From positions 620,001-684,000 of the forward strand of contig JAKCFJ010000004.1 of NCBI GenBank assembly GCA_025041175.1: a stretch of 64,000 bases of DNA. The letters run 5' to 3'. Below, in pieces: positions 8,614 to 18,285 of the stretch. The translations under genes and the position numbers were made by a program. Below the pieces are notes generated by a model that did no database searches, was not told the origin of the DNA, and saw nothing but the letters and a program-made list of their open reading frames with translations. The stretch's first letter is position 1. Every line of letters starts with the position of its first letter. The stretch is from Halobacteriales archaeon YIM A00010 (GTDB taxonomy: Archaea; Halobacteriota; Halobacteria; Halobacteriales; Haloarculaceae).

Positions 8614-8905
8614 GCAGTCATCATAGCTGTAGCATCATATATTCCGGTGCCTCCGCTGTAGCCACAACCGTACCTGTGATCTTGGCGTCAGGTGGCTCAA
8701 CGGAAGCGTTCACCGGCGTGGCCCGTTTTGTCAGTAACTTGTTGTCGGGACGACAAACGGTGATAGGTGTAGGGTTTCTCTTCGTCTCAAACCATGATCG
8801 TTGAAGAGAGACCTGCAAGTGACGGGACAGCAATTTTTCCTCTCCTGAGCGTCAATTCGAGTAGTGTATGTACGATACGATAGGTCAGGGATATATAGAT
8901 TCTCG

Positions 8906-9957
8906 ATGAGTTCTATGGATCCTTTTCAGTGGCTGCTTGATGATGTCCGCGGCCGGCTCGAAACAGCCCCAACGCTTGTCGATCTCGTTCGACACGTGAA
9001 TGTGAACCTCGTTCTCCGAACCACGGATTACGAACGGTTCGAAGCACGCGAGTATGACGCTGTCCCAATGGTTCGCGCGCTGTTTTGCCGCGAATTCGCT
9101 GGGCTGTCGTGGAACGGTCTCTACGAGTACCTCTCGACGGAGCATCGAGCGGTTCGGCTCGGATTCGATTCGGAGAACTTCGGCCCCTACAACACCTCCA
9201 ACGCGCCAAACGCTCATGACTGCGTGGGATGTACACCTCTCAGACGAGACCAAGCGTGCTATTCTTTCGGTGAGCGAGCGCCTCGTCGCTACTGCCTATC
9301 AGAATGCGGTGGCCCTTGATCTCCGTCCACCACGGCACGTCGACGAGTCCGAGTCTGATCTCCGTGACCGTCACGTCGGCGAGTTCTCCGATACGCAGAT
9401 TCGGAGACACGTCCGGCACGCGCGGGAGACGGTCTTCGGCGCGTTCGACACTGGCTGTGCAGCGAATACAACATATCCGGATAGCCGGTTCAACGAACTC
9501 CAGGCACTGATGGCGCTCTGTCGCTGTGGCACGCCACAGGGCCAATCACGAATGGAGAATTTCTTCGGCGACGGCTACACACCGCATGGCGATACCCACC
9601 TTCGAACGGTCAAGAACTATTCACAGGCACAGATTCAAGCGGGCTTCGAGCAGTCGATCGAGAATCTTCTTGACGCGGTGAATCACCTCCAGATCCTCCA
9701 ACCACCGGTTACCGTTGCCATTGATATCACGACCTGGCCCTACCATGCCGAGGATGAGCTACCCAGTGAGGTCAGCGGGACTGACGAATCGGGGGAGAGG
9801 GCCTATAAATTCGCCACGCTCTCGCTGGTCGGCAAGAGTATGCCCATCGTCCTCGCCGTCAAATCGGTGATCGAGAGCTCGGCGTGGGACGAGAATGTCC
9901 CGCATCAGGTCCATCGCATGGTTCGACGGCTCGTACGACGAGCCCAGGAATTCGTCG
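8906..9957 (+). pseudogene. Haloarchaeal DDE transposase, frameshifted and truncated
   Basis: Starts MSSMDPFQWLLDDVRGRLET in frame 2. At about 9195 the reading moves to frame 3: NFGPYNT is followed, one base out, by PTRQTLMTAWDVHLSD. The second part contains VTVAIDITTWPYHAEDELPS (first catalytic Asp), YKFATLSLVGKSMPIVLAVK and VHRMVRRLVRRAQEF, typical of a large haloarchaeal ISH transposase that I remember but cannot name with certainty. The remaining catalytic half (second Asp, Glu) is replaced by unrelated sequence from about 9958. It is an inactive relic. Confidence 0.75.
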
Positions 9958-10529
9958 CGGTTGTTGGCAAACCCCGCACCTTCGAGACCGATACAGGGGC
10001 GGTCAATGTCTCAATCCAGCCGGAGTGGGTCCCGGTCGTCGACGAGCCAACCCGGAACCAGTGGGTGGTCGAAACCGCCGAACGCACGATTGAGCAGATC
10101 GAACGGTTCGACGATCCCGAGAACGAGTACGCGCGCATGGCGCGTGAGCAATACGATGTGTCGATCGAAACGTTCCGCCAGGACGCCATCGAGGCACTGG
10201 TACACCTCAAGGAACCGGGCGAGGCCGGAGCTGATGAGGAGGCGTCGGTGCCGGAGCCGTCCGAGACTGAGCGAACGGCGGCAGATGCTGCATTGATGGC
10301 CAATGAGCGCGACGGGCGACGAGGGCGAGCCAGACGCCGTGGATGACGACGTGATCGTCACTTATCTGCAGGAGATCGGGGATGGGGAGCAGTCGATCAG
10401 GAGACACTGATTCAGACTGTGCGTGAGGACTACGACATAAGTGCTGACGCGGTAGCGGTTGCCATCGAGGAGGCGCTCGGAAGCGGCCGGTGCTTCCGCT
10501 CCGGCGAGGACGAACTTACGCCGATCTAG
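9958..10529 (+). pseudogene. Unrecognised gene fragment fused in frame behind the transposase relic
   Basis: The transposase frame runs on without a stop into an acidic, unrelated sequence: GAVNVSIQPEWVPVVDEPTR, NQWVVETAERTIEQIERFDD, ending at 10346. After a shift, a further piece reads DVIVTYLQEIGDGEQ and ETLIQTVREDYDISADAVAV to a TAG at 10527-10529, which has the look of a C-terminal winged helix. It resembles the tail of a replication or plasmid protein, but I do not recognise the family. The in-frame fusion to a transposase is most simply a deletion junction. Confidence 0.45.
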
Positions 10530-10633
10530 GAGATGGTTCTCGCTTCTTGTTCATCCATTCGGAACTTTCAGAACAATCTTAGTGGGAGGTTGGCACTTGC
10601 CAGCGCCATCCCACTGCAGTCTTCCAGATTAAT

Positions 10634-10749
10634 TGGCAATTACCAACCCGGCACTGACCTCGCCGAGGACACTTACTGCGCTCCGAGAGAGCACGTTTGC
10701 CCTCGTCAAGCGTGCGGTGGCGTAGGCCACGATCCTTGGCAATTGCCAA
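10634..10749. promoter_or_regulatory. Pair of TTGGCAATTGCCAA-type palindromes
   Basis: A perfect 14-bp palindrome, TTGGCAATTGCCAA, lies at 10736-10749 and a one-mismatch copy, TTGGCAATTACCAA, at 10634-10647, with centres 102 bp apart. Both lie in the ~310-base gap upstream of the class V aminotransferase at 10843. Paired palindromes of this size suggest binding sites for a dimeric regulator. No regulator gene is adjacent, so the controlled gene and factor are inferred. Confidence 0.4.
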
Positions 10750-10842
10750 ACCTCCTAGTGAATTCTGAGATGAGAGCCACCGCTAGTGGTGGGCCTGTAA
10801 TAGAACACTCATCTTTACGCTGCCGTGGACGAACGAACGCAC

Positions 10843-11934
10843 ATGGACGACCGAAACACCCTGCTCATGACACCCGGGCCGACTGAGCTCCCGGATAGCG
10901 TGAGAGATGCGATGAGCCGACCTATCCAGAACCCCGATATGGAACCGGAGTTCGCCGACTATTACCGCTCGCTGCTCGAGAAGCTGGCCGATGTCTATCA
11001 GACAGACGACGATGTGCTGATTCTCGGCGGCGAGGGAATCCTCGGGCTCGAGGCCAGCATTGCCTCGTTGATCGAATCCGGTGGGGAAGTGCTCTGCCTC
11101 GCGAATGGTCTCTACGGGGAAGGATTCGTCGATTTCGTTGAGGTGCACGGTGGCAACCCCACGACCCACAGTATCCCGTTCAACGAAGGATTCGATGTCG
11201 AGCCGATCAAGGATCTCGTCGAGACGACCGACTTCGCCGCAGCGACGATAGTGCATTGTGAAACCCCGACTGGGCTGCTGAACGATCTCGACGCCGTACT
11301 TAGCGTGCTGAACGACGCGGGTATCCTGACCATCGTCGACGCCGTGTCTTCGCTCGGTGGGACACCTGTCCCAGTCGACGCCATCGATGTGTGTCTCGGC
11401 GCGTCCCAGAAGTGTTTCAGCTCGCCCCCCGGCCTCACAACGATCTCCATAAGTGACGACGCGTGGGCGAAAATCGAATCCACACCCCAGAATACGTTCT
11501 ATACCAGCTTGGCGCCGTGGCATGATATCGAGCCGATTGAGGAGGATCCCACCGCGCTTCCGTACACCCATCTGATCTCGAATCTCTATGCTCTCGAGGC
11601 GTCGCTGGACCGGTTGCTCGAAGCGGGCTTGGACGCGGTCTACGAACGTCACGTCGAAGCGGCCAAGTATTGTCGGGAACGCGGTCGCAAACTCGAACTC
11701 GACCCGTATCCTGCATCTTCAGCCTTGAGCTCGCCGACCGTTACGGCGTTCCAGGTCGATGGAAACGCAGAAGCGATCCAGCAAGAGATGAATGAGGAAC
11801 ACGATGTCGTCGTCGCAACGAGCCTAGGCGACTTCGCGGATGACCTCATTCGGATCGGTCACATGGGATATAACGCGGATATCGAGCGTGTCAAGCAGAC
11901 GATGAGTGCGTTGGAAGCTGTTCTGACAGCCTAG
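10843..11934 (+). CDS. Class V aminotransferase (serine/alanine-glyoxylate type)
   Basis: A 363-residue PLP enzyme from the ATG at 10843; an in-frame GTG 18 bases upstream is also possible. It begins MDDRNTLLMTPGPTELPDSV, the TPGPTxLP motif of alanine-glyoxylate and serine-pyruvate aminotransferases. It carries ILGGEGILGLEAS (cofactor phosphate region), IVDAVSSLGGTPVPVDAIDV (PLP-ring Asp) and CLGASQKCFSSPPGL with the Schiff-base Lys. It would interconvert glyoxylate or pyruvate with an amino acid in the cytoplasm. It stands alone, with palindromes upstream. A link to the catabolic cluster at 18-30 kb is possible but not shown. Confidence 0.85.
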   Translation: MDDRNTLLMTPGPTELPDSVRDAMSRPIQNPDMEPEFADYYRSLLEKLADVYQTDDDVLILGGEGILGLEASIASLIESGGEVLCLANGLYGEGFVDFVEVHGGNPTTHSIPFNEGFDVEPIKDLVETTDFAAATIVHCETPTGLLNDLDAVLSVLNDAGILTIVDAVSSLGGTPVPVDAIDVCLGASQKCFSSPPGLTTISISDDAWAKIESTPQNTFYTSLAPWHDIEPIEEDPTALPYTHLISNLYALEASLDRLLEAGLDAVYERHVEAAKYCRERGRKLELDPYPASSALSSPTVTAFQVDGNAEAIQQEMNEEHDVVVATSLGDFADDLIRIGHMGYNADIERVKQTMSALEAVLTA

Positions 11935-11952
11935 TCATCCAGTACGTTTGTT

Positions 11953-12150
11953 ATGGATATGATAAGCGAAATACGCGTCGGCGGTTACACCGCCTATGGA
12001 GCAACCCGAACCCGCCGACCGTGGCCCACGACACCGTTCGAGGCCATCAGACCGATGGTGTCACGGGCGTGTCCGATTAATCCACGGGAAGCCCCGGGCG
12101 TGGTGGCCCGTGGCGGTTCACGATACACACAACTATTCTTGCAATTCTCA
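11953..12150 (+). mobile_element. Possible IS200/IS605-type right-end remnant
   Basis: A 70-codon open frame of poor quality covers a GC-rich segment containing CCACGGGAAGCCCCGGGC and a matching downstream CCCGTGG, giving a 7-bp inverted repeat (CCACGGG/CCCGTGG). The GGGAAGCCCC followed by a hairpin resembles the right end of haloarchaeal TnpB-type elements. No TnpB domain can be read, so this is at most an end remnant. Confidence 0.25.
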
Positions 12151-12242
12151 ATAGGATATAGTATTACGATATAGTGATAGGTAATATACTGGTACAGTCG
12201 AATCCTACGACGTACCTGTGTCGCTCTCGATCACAGGTCCAT

Positions 12243-12250
12243 ACTTTTAC
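12243..12250 (+). promoter_or_regulatory. TATA-like box for the wHTH gene
   Basis: The string TACTTTTA is centred about 28 bases upstream of the ATG at 12275, the spacing of an archaeal TATA box driving a leaderless transcript. It supports the internal ATG over the upstream in-frame starts. Confidence 0.45.
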
Positions 12251-12274
12251 GGCAGGCGTGTGTGGTCTCGACTG

Positions 12275-12559
12275 ATGGATGATCCGTCGCCAGAGCAGCT
12301 GGTTGACCTACCTCCGAGTGCGAAACTCGTGTTTAAGACCCTCGAATACGCCGCCACCCCCCTCACGCAACAGCAACTTGTCACCCACTCGCGGCTCATA
12401 CCGCGAACCACCCGATACGCGCTTACCCGGCTGAAATCGGTCGGGCTCGTCGAGGAAGAGATTAACTTCGCTGATGCCCGTCAGAGCATCTATCACCTGT
12501 CACCCGCTGACGGGGAGACACCAGAAAAGCCCCTGCCACCGGCTGAACACGACGGATGA
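12275..12559 (+). CDS. Small winged helix-turn-helix regulator (MarR-like)
   Basis: A 94-residue protein. MDDPSPEQLVDLPPSAKLVF leads into a wHTH: KTLEYAATPLTQQQLVTHSR, then LIPRTTRYALTRLKSVGLVE as the recognition helix, then a wing (FADARQSIYHL) and a proline-rich tail. This layout is common among haloarchaeal one-domain MarR-like regulators. The ATG at 12275 is preferred because a TATA-like box precedes it at leaderless spacing; upstream in-frame starts would put that box inside the gene. The target is unknown. Confidence 0.75.
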   Translation: MDDPSPEQLVDLPPSAKLVFKTLEYAATPLTQQQLVTHSRLIPRTTRYALTRLKSVGLVEEEINFADARQSIYHLSPADGETPEKPLPPAEHDG

Positions 12560-12837
12560 ACCATCTCAAAAGCAATCGTACAGTACAGCCATTCCGTGAA
12601 CGTCTTGTCTGGCGCTCAGTCTTCGACCCGAGAGGAGAGAAAAATTTTTCCTGGGGGCTGTTCCTGCCGGCGTGCTCTCGATGATCGGTCTCCGTGCTGT
12701 GTGGTCGTGCGCTCCGCTCCGACGTACCCTGTCTCTCTCTGCTCTTCCTCACCGACCGCTTCCTGTCGCATTGGGGGAGTCGTGAGAGAATTGAATACGT
12801 GTTTTTTGATAGGTGGGAGAACGGCTGCTCTGCCTGT

Positions 12838-13188
12838 TTACTCTTTCTTCTCCTCGAGTACTGTCACCGTGCGGACGGTGAGCGAGATGTCCGTGAGCCG
12901 CTGGCCGATCTCTGTGAGGGCAATCCGCTCAGCGTGCGTTTCGTCGGTGACAGTAAACACGTCCAGTTCGAGGTCCAGCGCGACGAGCCCTTCGTCCGCG
13001 GCGATGAATGCAGCGTCGATTGGCTCGCCGCACGCCGGGCACGACTGTTCTCCGCTGGTGATCTCGACATAGCTGAGATCAGGGTTGAGCATGTCACCCG
13101 TCTTCGCGATAGCGATGCGCACGGCTTCGTCCGCCGTCTCGACACTATAAACGGGCACAGCGGCTTCCACGATCACCCGGCAGTCCAT
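12838..13188 (-). CDS. DUF555 family protein
   Basis: A 116-residue protein beginning MDCRVIVEAAVPVYSVETAD, with MLNPDLSYVEI and a Cys pair CPACGEPIDAAFIAADEGLV, then LDVFTVTDETHAERIALTEI and GQRLTDISLTVRTV. This matches DUF555, a small archaeal family (haloarchaea and methanogens) of unknown function. The CPAC segment suggests it could bind metal, a feature not present in every member as I remember them. It is monocistronic, with an unremarkable upstream region. Confidence 0.85.
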   Translation of the reverse strand: MDCRVIVEAAVPVYSVETADEAVRIAIAKTGDMLNPDLSYVEITSGEQSCPACGEPIDAAFIAADEGLVALDLELDVFTVTDETHAERIALTEIGQRLTDISLTVRTVTVLEEKKE

Positions 13189-13409
13189 AGACGAGACTAT
13201 TACACCGAGAGCGGCAAGTACCTTCGCGTCGCTTGAGCAGTCTCGGTGATGTGTTCGCTTCTGTTATCCGCCATGTCGTCCGCCTGGCGATGGTCACCAC
13301 GGAGCGGTGCTGAGCCAGGGTGCGACAGATACCACGCAGGGGGCGTGAGTCGACAGCCCCACGCTCTGGGTAGGTGTGCGGCCCACCTGCTCAAAAGTAG
13401 GGGCCGTGG

Positions 13410-13583
13410 TTAGTTCAGCAGTAGGGTGCGTGGTGGCTCTTGGGAAAGGGAGAGCTGCACGCTGTCGATATCATGGCCGGTTGCGACCGCGTGCTCAATC
13501 ACCGCTGCAGTCCGGTCGGCGACTCGGTCATCCCTGGCCGCCCACTCGCACTCCAGACAATAGTTTTTCGGAACACGATCCAT
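13410..13583 (-). CDS. Small cysteine-pair protein (zinc-finger-like)
   Basis: A 57-residue protein from the ATG at 13583: MDRVPKNYCLECEWAARDDR, VADRTAAVIEHAVATGHDID, then a short tail. It has one CxxC pair and His residues in the order C-C-H-H (YCLEC...EHAVATGH), which could form a C2H2-type zinc site. Many haloarchaeal genomes carry such micro-proteins. An 11-codon longer start exists (13616) but would add residues not typical of the family. Confidence 0.6.
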   Translation of the reverse strand: MDRVPKNYCLECEWAARDDRVADRTAAVIEHAVATGHDIDSVQLSLSQEPPRTLLLN

Positions 13584-13616
13584 GCTCCACGCCCTGATTA
13601 GAACACCAAACATCAT

Positions 13617-14404
13617 TATAGTTTCTTAATAACATATGAAGTGGACCGATCGCCGATCATAGTCTCATGCCCGTTTCTGAGACACGATCGGCCCGCTACC
13701 GTTGAGTATTCCCCGCAGCCGCTCTCGAATTTTATACTATCTATCGTGATATATTAATATTTTTATAATGTAGATATACTGTTAAAAGAGTGCGAATTGC
13801 AGGAATGCGACCGGTCGAATGGCCCAGTAGCCGATGAAGACAACACCAAGGATAAGTTCTTCTCTCGCTGCTGGGTCGTACTCATACGCGTTTAGAATCA
13901 CCATCTGACGGCGCTTGTGGGCTTCGAGGGGTTCTGTTTGTGTTCGAAGCAGCCGACATCGACCGCGACCGGGACCGTCGCCCGACGGCGATTACAGTGG
14001 GAAGACCAGCATATTCGCACTTGGCAGAGGCCGTGTCAAAAGCGGTTACGGTGTCACCGATAAATCAATCCAATTCATTGCCCATAATATTGAGGTGTAC
14101 TACCGCACCATGGCACGGCAGCACATCACTGCCTCTTTTCCTATCGGTGCCAGGAGCAGCGACCGCCGACCACACCCCGTGTTCCGAATGAATCAGCACC
14201 AGCGGGCAAGGGGGAGACAGGCGGTCAGCCCGGCAAGCACCAGCAATGAGCAGTGTTCTGCACACCTACCTCAACAATAGGGAATGAACGGTGCCACCTC
14301 GAGGTGGAACTGAGGCAGCATGACGGACACTGGTAATGGCCTCCGGGAGGCTGGAAAACGAGTACCAGCGAGCTCCGTATGACCTGTTCTATGTCCTTCC
14401 CCTC
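13617..14404. other. Gene-poor stretch with a possible 40-codon remnant
   Basis: Mostly AT-rich at 13617-13790. A minus-strand frame 13782-13904 reads MVILNAYEYDPAAREELILG then VVFIGYWAIRPVAFLQFALF, with hydrophobic character. Its frame continues upstream without a start, so it may be the tail of a lost membrane protein. A perfect 14-bp palindrome CCACCTCGAGGTGG lies at 14294-14307. Nothing else is supported. Confidence 0.3.
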
Positions 14405-14566
14405 TCACACGCCGGTATGGACATCCGTACTCTCACACGCTGGGCATCGGGTGAGCCCGCCGAACAGGGGGTCATCGACTGTCGCCCAGTCGTCGCTCTC
14501 GGCTGGGGCTTCGAAGCCACAGTTCAGACACCTGGCTGCGGGGAGCTGTGAAGACGCACTCGTCAT
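14405..14566 (-). CDS. CPxCG-type zinc-ribbon micro-protein
   Basis: A 53-residue protein from the ATG at 14566: MTSASSQLPAARCLNCGFEA, a spacer of about 25 residues, then GLTRCPACESTDVHTGV. The two knuckles CLNC and CPAC define a four-cysteine zinc ribbon. It belongs to the group of very small haloarchaeal zinc-finger proteins, some of which affect biofilm or swarming in Haloferax (from memory). No operon partner is present. An alternative start 9 codons upstream exists. Confidence 0.7.
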   Translation of the reverse strand: MTSASSQLPAARCLNCGFEAPAESDDWATVDDPLFGGLTRCPACESTDVHTGV

Positions 14567-14775
14567 GCGTGGGCCTTCTCTATCGAGACGCATATTCGTT
14601 CCCCTGGCCGCACTCGGGGGAGAGGAACAGTTATGCAGGCACTGCTAGGTTGAGGCTGAACTGAACGGAGTAAGCTCGTGGCAGCGACCGAACCGACCGC
14701 CGCGGCAGGTCTTGTCCACGACTACACGTTCGTCCGCACCCCCACGTTTATTTTCGTTCCGCGTGAGCATCACCC

Positions 14776-15180
14776 ATGCAGGACATCTTCGCTGCCCGAG
14801 TCATGTCGACCGACCTCCGGACCGTCTCTCCGGACACCCTCGTCGAGGAGGCGGCCGGGGAGATGCTCGCCAACGAGATCGGCTCGCTAGTGGTGGTCGA
14901 CGACGAGGAGCACCTGGAGGGGATCCTCACGACCACGGACTTCGTCCGCATCGTCGCGGAGCGCCACCCCAAGGCGGAGACACCCGTCTCGGCGTACATG
15001 AGCACCGATGTCACCACGGCCAGCGCCCAGGAGCCGATCCAGGCGGTGGCCGACGCGATGCTCGATGGGGGATTCCACCACGTGCCGGTCGTTGACGACA
15101 CGGAACGCCTCATCGGGATGGTCACTACGACGGACCTCGCTGCGTACCTTTCGCACGTCCAGAAACGCAAGGTGGTGTAG
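14776..15180 (+). CDS. Two-CBS-domain protein
   Basis: A 134-residue protein that is almost entirely a CBS pair: MQDIFAARVMSTDLRTVSPD, IGSLVVVDDEEHLEGILTTT DFV (CBS1), then VSAYMSTDVTTASAQEPIQA and HHVPVVDDTERLIGMVTTTD (CBS2). Stand-alone CBS pairs bind adenine nucleotides and act as energy sensors for partner proteins. No partner gene is adjacent. The N-terminus MQDIFAARVMS is normal for haloarchaeal members and supports the ATG at 14776. Confidence 0.9.
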   Translation: MQDIFAARVMSTDLRTVSPDTLVEEAAGEMLANEIGSLVVVDDEEHLEGILTTTDFVRIVAERHPKAETPVSAYMSTDVTTASAQEPIQAVADAMLDGGFHHVPVVDDTERLIGMVTTTDLAAYLSHVQKRKVV

Positions 15181-15392
15181 CCAGACCGGCGCGGTGGGCT
15201 AGAATCGTTCCCGGCGACTGCCCGGTCGCGGCACCACTCGGGTTTCCTCGCAGATGGAGGCGGCATCGCACTATCACGTGTTGGGCAAGATATTGCTTAG
15301 AGCCGGGCATACACACGTCAGTACTAGTCAACTCTAGGAGGGGTCGCACAGAGGACTTCCTCCCCGAATTACGTCTCTGCACTCCCAATGAC

Positions 15393-15503
15393 TGATGATG
15401 GGCAGCTACATTCCTAATGCACAGCCACTTGCGAAATGTGGACTGACGAGCTAGCTTTCGAGCTAGACCGTGCATGAGGAATCTTACCTAGCTGACTTCA
15501 GAT
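15393..15503. repeat. MITE-like inverted-repeat element, copy 2
   Basis: About 111 bp resembling 5020-5132: the same internal CAGCCACTTGCGAAAT-like string, and right end TTACCTAGCTGACTTCAGAT versus CCACCTAGCCGACCTCAGAT. Its left end (TGATGATGGGCAGCTACATT) pairs imperfectly with the right end read in reverse. It is more degenerate than copy 1 and has no coding capacity. Confidence 0.5.
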
Positions 15504-15850
15504 TGTCCACCGATTGTTGACTAAGGCCGAAGCCCCTGCTTTCCCCGTCGACGGCGCTGAACATCTCACCCAGCAGATCGGTCTGCAGAAGCTGAGACTA
15601 GTACTCTCAATGCATAGGCTGTCCGTCCCAATCCACCGACACGGCCAGTCCGGCCAGCAAGAGTGCGCGATGGTGTAGGGATGCTACCAGACCTTGCTGA
15701 CGATCCGACGGCTGCCGCGATGATGAACACGGGCAGCTCCTTGAGCAACAACATCTCGACTCCTACAGCCATATCCGAAACGTCGGGCGGGAGCTAGCTA
15801 AGAGTGGACAGTGAGACGACGGCCAGTAGTGGATATCGGGAGTACAGGGT
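15504..15850. other. Intergenic stretch, no supported gene
   Basis: A minus-strand frame (15566-15772) contains MAVGVEMLLLKELPVFIIAA, resembling a membrane helix, then becomes compositionally poor. It may be a remnant of a membrane protein. No start, ribosome-binding site or family match supports a gene. Confidence 0.3.
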
Positions 15851-16183
15851 TTAGCGATGTATCAATCCCAGTAGCCGTCTTCGAACGTCATCGGCGGAGT
15901 CGTACGTCTGGTTATCGGTTGCGGCAAGTACTTCATCGAGGGTTTCCGTCCCGCCCTGCGTTTCGATCTCATAGTCGCCATAGGCCTCGACCAATTCATC
16001 CGTTGTCGTCGGATAGTCGTGGGTTTCGAGTGCTTCATCAAGGTCACCAAGCCGCTCACCAGGGTCGCCGCCCATCGGCTCTTCTTCATCGGCGCGGGTA
16101 CGTGCCTCCTCTTGCATCCGCTCTCGCTGGCGACGTTTTTCGTTATCCGCTTGCTCGTCTCGACCCTGTTTGTCATCTGCCAT
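15851..16183 (-). CDS. DUF5789-like haloarchaeal protein
   Basis: A 110-residue protein from the ATG at 16183. A highly charged N-terminal half (MADDKQGRDEQADNEKRRQR) is likely coiled. It is followed by LGDLDEALETHDYPTTTDEL, VEAYGDYEIETQGGTETLDE and DSADDVRRRLLGLIHR. The DYPTTTDELVxAYGD block recalls DUF5789, which resembles DUF2795-type small folds; the function is unknown. Upstream in-frame starts exist to 16270, but the ATG at 16183 gives the typical N-terminus. No co-transcribed partner is evident. Confidence 0.7.
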   Translation of the reverse strand: MADDKQGRDEQADNEKRRQRERMQEEARTRADEEEPMGGDPGERLGDLDEALETHDYPTTTDELVEAYGDYEIETQGGTETLDEVLAATDNQTYDSADDVRRRLLGLIHR

Positions 16184-16352
16184 TCTTGGTTTTTGGCTCT
16201 CTAGTCGGATAGTCCTGTGGTCGGTGACGGGTGCTCCCTCACTCGGTGAACACGCTCCCCAGTCGAACATTCAGTGAGTGACGAGCAACGGACCCACGAG
16301 TGGCCACGGTCTCGACCGCCTCTCCGACCGTGCAAAAGCCTCGAAGAACGAT

Positions 16353-17008
16353 CTACTGGGTTGTGTATCGCTGGCGGTTCTCCGCGATCGTCCGCACCGT
16401 CGAGCGCGAGACGCCGAGCGACCGAGCGAGTTGTCGCTTGCTCGCCCCGTTATCGAGTTCATCGAGCACCACGACCGCTTTCTCGTAGTCGTCGTTCGGT
16501 GTGAGATACCCTTCGGACCCAACATCGAAGCCGAACGGTGGCCGACCGTGCCATTTGCCCTGCACTCGCGCTGCAGCGATTCCTTCACGCACGTTCTCCC
16601 GTTTGATCTCCGCTTCCAGTTCGGCAAACGTCGCAGCCACAGTCAAGAACGCGCGCGTGTAGGGGTCGGAGTCGTTGGGATCGAGCGCAATACCCATGTC
16701 GAGGATGTGCAGCCCGACGCCGTGCTTGTCAACGATGCGCTCGACTGTCGCGGAGAAATCCCGTACCGATCGGGAGATGCGTGACACCTCCGAGGCGACC
16801 ACCTGTGAGATCTCCCCGGCCTCGATCGCGGCCATGAGATCGCGGTATCCATCCCGGTCGGTGTTCGTCCCGCTCTGTGTATCGACGAACATCTCGATCT
16901 CGGCTGGCTCCACACCGAGGCGGTCGGTGGCGTACTCGCTGGTGATCTGACGCTGGCGAGAGAAATCCTGATCGGCTGTCGAAACCCGACAATAGAGTGC
17001 AGTTGTTT
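16353..17008 (-). pseudogene. Serine recombinase, intact domains but no visible start codon
   Basis: The frame encodes YCRVSTADQDFSRQRQ (catalytic Ser in RVST), EVSRISRSVRDFSATVERI, GVGLHILDMGIALDPND, EAEIKRENVREGIAAAR and a C-terminal HTH (ASKRQLARSLGVSRSTVRTI), a near-complete small resolvase/invertase. Upstream of the catalytic Ser the frame goes straight to a TAA with no ATG, GTG or TTG. The first possible start is the GTG at 16913, which would drop the catalytic serine. I therefore call it a gene that lost its start, or one with a sequencing error there. The fragment at 4195-4520 is a relative. Confidence 0.7.
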
Positions 17009-17069
17009 CTTCGTCTTACTTTGTACTACCCCCGCAATTGTCTTAAAACCACCCCCCTTCTCGCTGGTG

Positions 17070-17758
17070 GTGTTCAGATAAGGATGAAATGTGAGGCGGT
17101 TCGTTTTCTGAGTGATCTATGCCCGAAAACGACCGCCTCAACGGTTGTTTGAGAGAGATCGAGTGAGGTTTTGTGGAGCGAGAAGCAACACCTCAGCAGT
17201 TTATGGAGCCCGGTATTCAACTCTATCTTGCTGGATTATCTCTGTCAAATACAGTTATTATTCTTGAAATATTTGGTGTTGAACGGGCGCGTTCGACCGT
17301 TCACAACTGGGTTCACAAGGCCGATCTACAGCCCGAGGATGGCCGAAGCCCGGATCACGTTGCGGTTGACGAGACCGTGATCCGACTCAACGACGAGCAG
17401 TAGTGGCTGTATGCTGCGGTCGATCCTGACACGAACGAATTACTCTATACAACGCTCGAGCCAACCACAACCAAGGTCCTTGCTCATTCGTTTCTCACTG
17501 AACTTGCCGAGAAACATGATGTTGATGATGCTGTGTTTCTCATTGATGGCTCACACTCATTACAAGACGCGTGTCATCGACATGGCTTCGATTTCAGATA
17601 CGAACGTCATGGAAATCGGAACAGCGTCGAACGTATCTTTTATGAGATAAAACGACGTACTTCTTCGTTCTCAAACTGTTTCAGTAATGCCCACGCAGAA
17701 ACTGCTGACGAGTGGCTCAGAGCGTTCGCCTTCGCATGGAATCAGCTAATCTGAACAC
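17070..17758 (+). mobile_element. Decayed IS6-family insertion sequence (ISH14/ISH15-type)
   Basis: Bounded by inverted ends GTGTTCAGAT (17070) and ATCTGAACAC (to 17758). The transposase frame from the ATG at 17119 matches the intact copy at 63174-63809 in one frame throughout but carries in-frame stops, a TGA near 17164 and a TAG at 17401-17403. Catalytic residues are still readable (VAVDETVIRL, VFLIDGSHSL, GNRNSVERIF). It is inactive. No flanking target duplication is evident. Confidence 0.85.
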
Positions 17759-18285
17759 TACCGTGTATGCAGAATAAACGGCTAGACAATGTGTTGCTAG
17801 TAGGAGTTAGTAATAGATACTGCCCTCACTTGGTATACGTAGCTAGGTATGTTATGACATTGAAACAATACTCAAAATATTATTGTATATAGAATATACT
17901 ACTGATTATTCCAATACATAGCACAGTAGCTACTATTCATACTTCGTCGACCGTCATTGCCGTATAGTCCGCCATGATAGCGTAGTCCCAGCTACTCACG
18001 ATAGCGGAAACGGCTGACTGACAGGAGTGAGAAGAGGATATTTACCATACACGTTTGTCAAGAGAGGCACAGAGGAGCGTTGCGCACCGACGCTGCGAAC
18101 GATCGCCCGGCTCGGTCGACGCCCGCCACCACCCTCGTGACAGCACCCGAACGCTGCCTGGACGGACCGCTCAACGAGTCCGTTCCCACAGTCGGGTCGT
18201 CCCGAGCCGCACCGCCGTCCCCGGGATCGAAGCAACATTGGACGCTATATGAAGCCTAAAGAATCCAGCCCGAAGACTGCGCCCC
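17759..18285. other. Intergenic region, AT-rich then GC-rich, no gene
   Basis: 17780-17940 is AT-rich without an open frame of note. 18050-18240 is GC-rich, but its frames have no recognisable protein character. It presumably holds the promoter of the aldehyde dehydrogenase at 18286, perhaps the GCTATATGAAGCC stretch near 18242. Confidence 0.4.

Noticed and set aside
10783-11652. 289-codon frame antisense to the aminotransferase
   Set aside because: A shadow of a GC-rich gene; Arg/Gly-rich with no domain, while the plus strand has all PLP motifs.
12596-13072. 158-codon plus-strand frame over the DUF555 gene
   Set aside because: Ser/Arg/Val-rich shadow with no motif; the minus strand encodes a recognised family.
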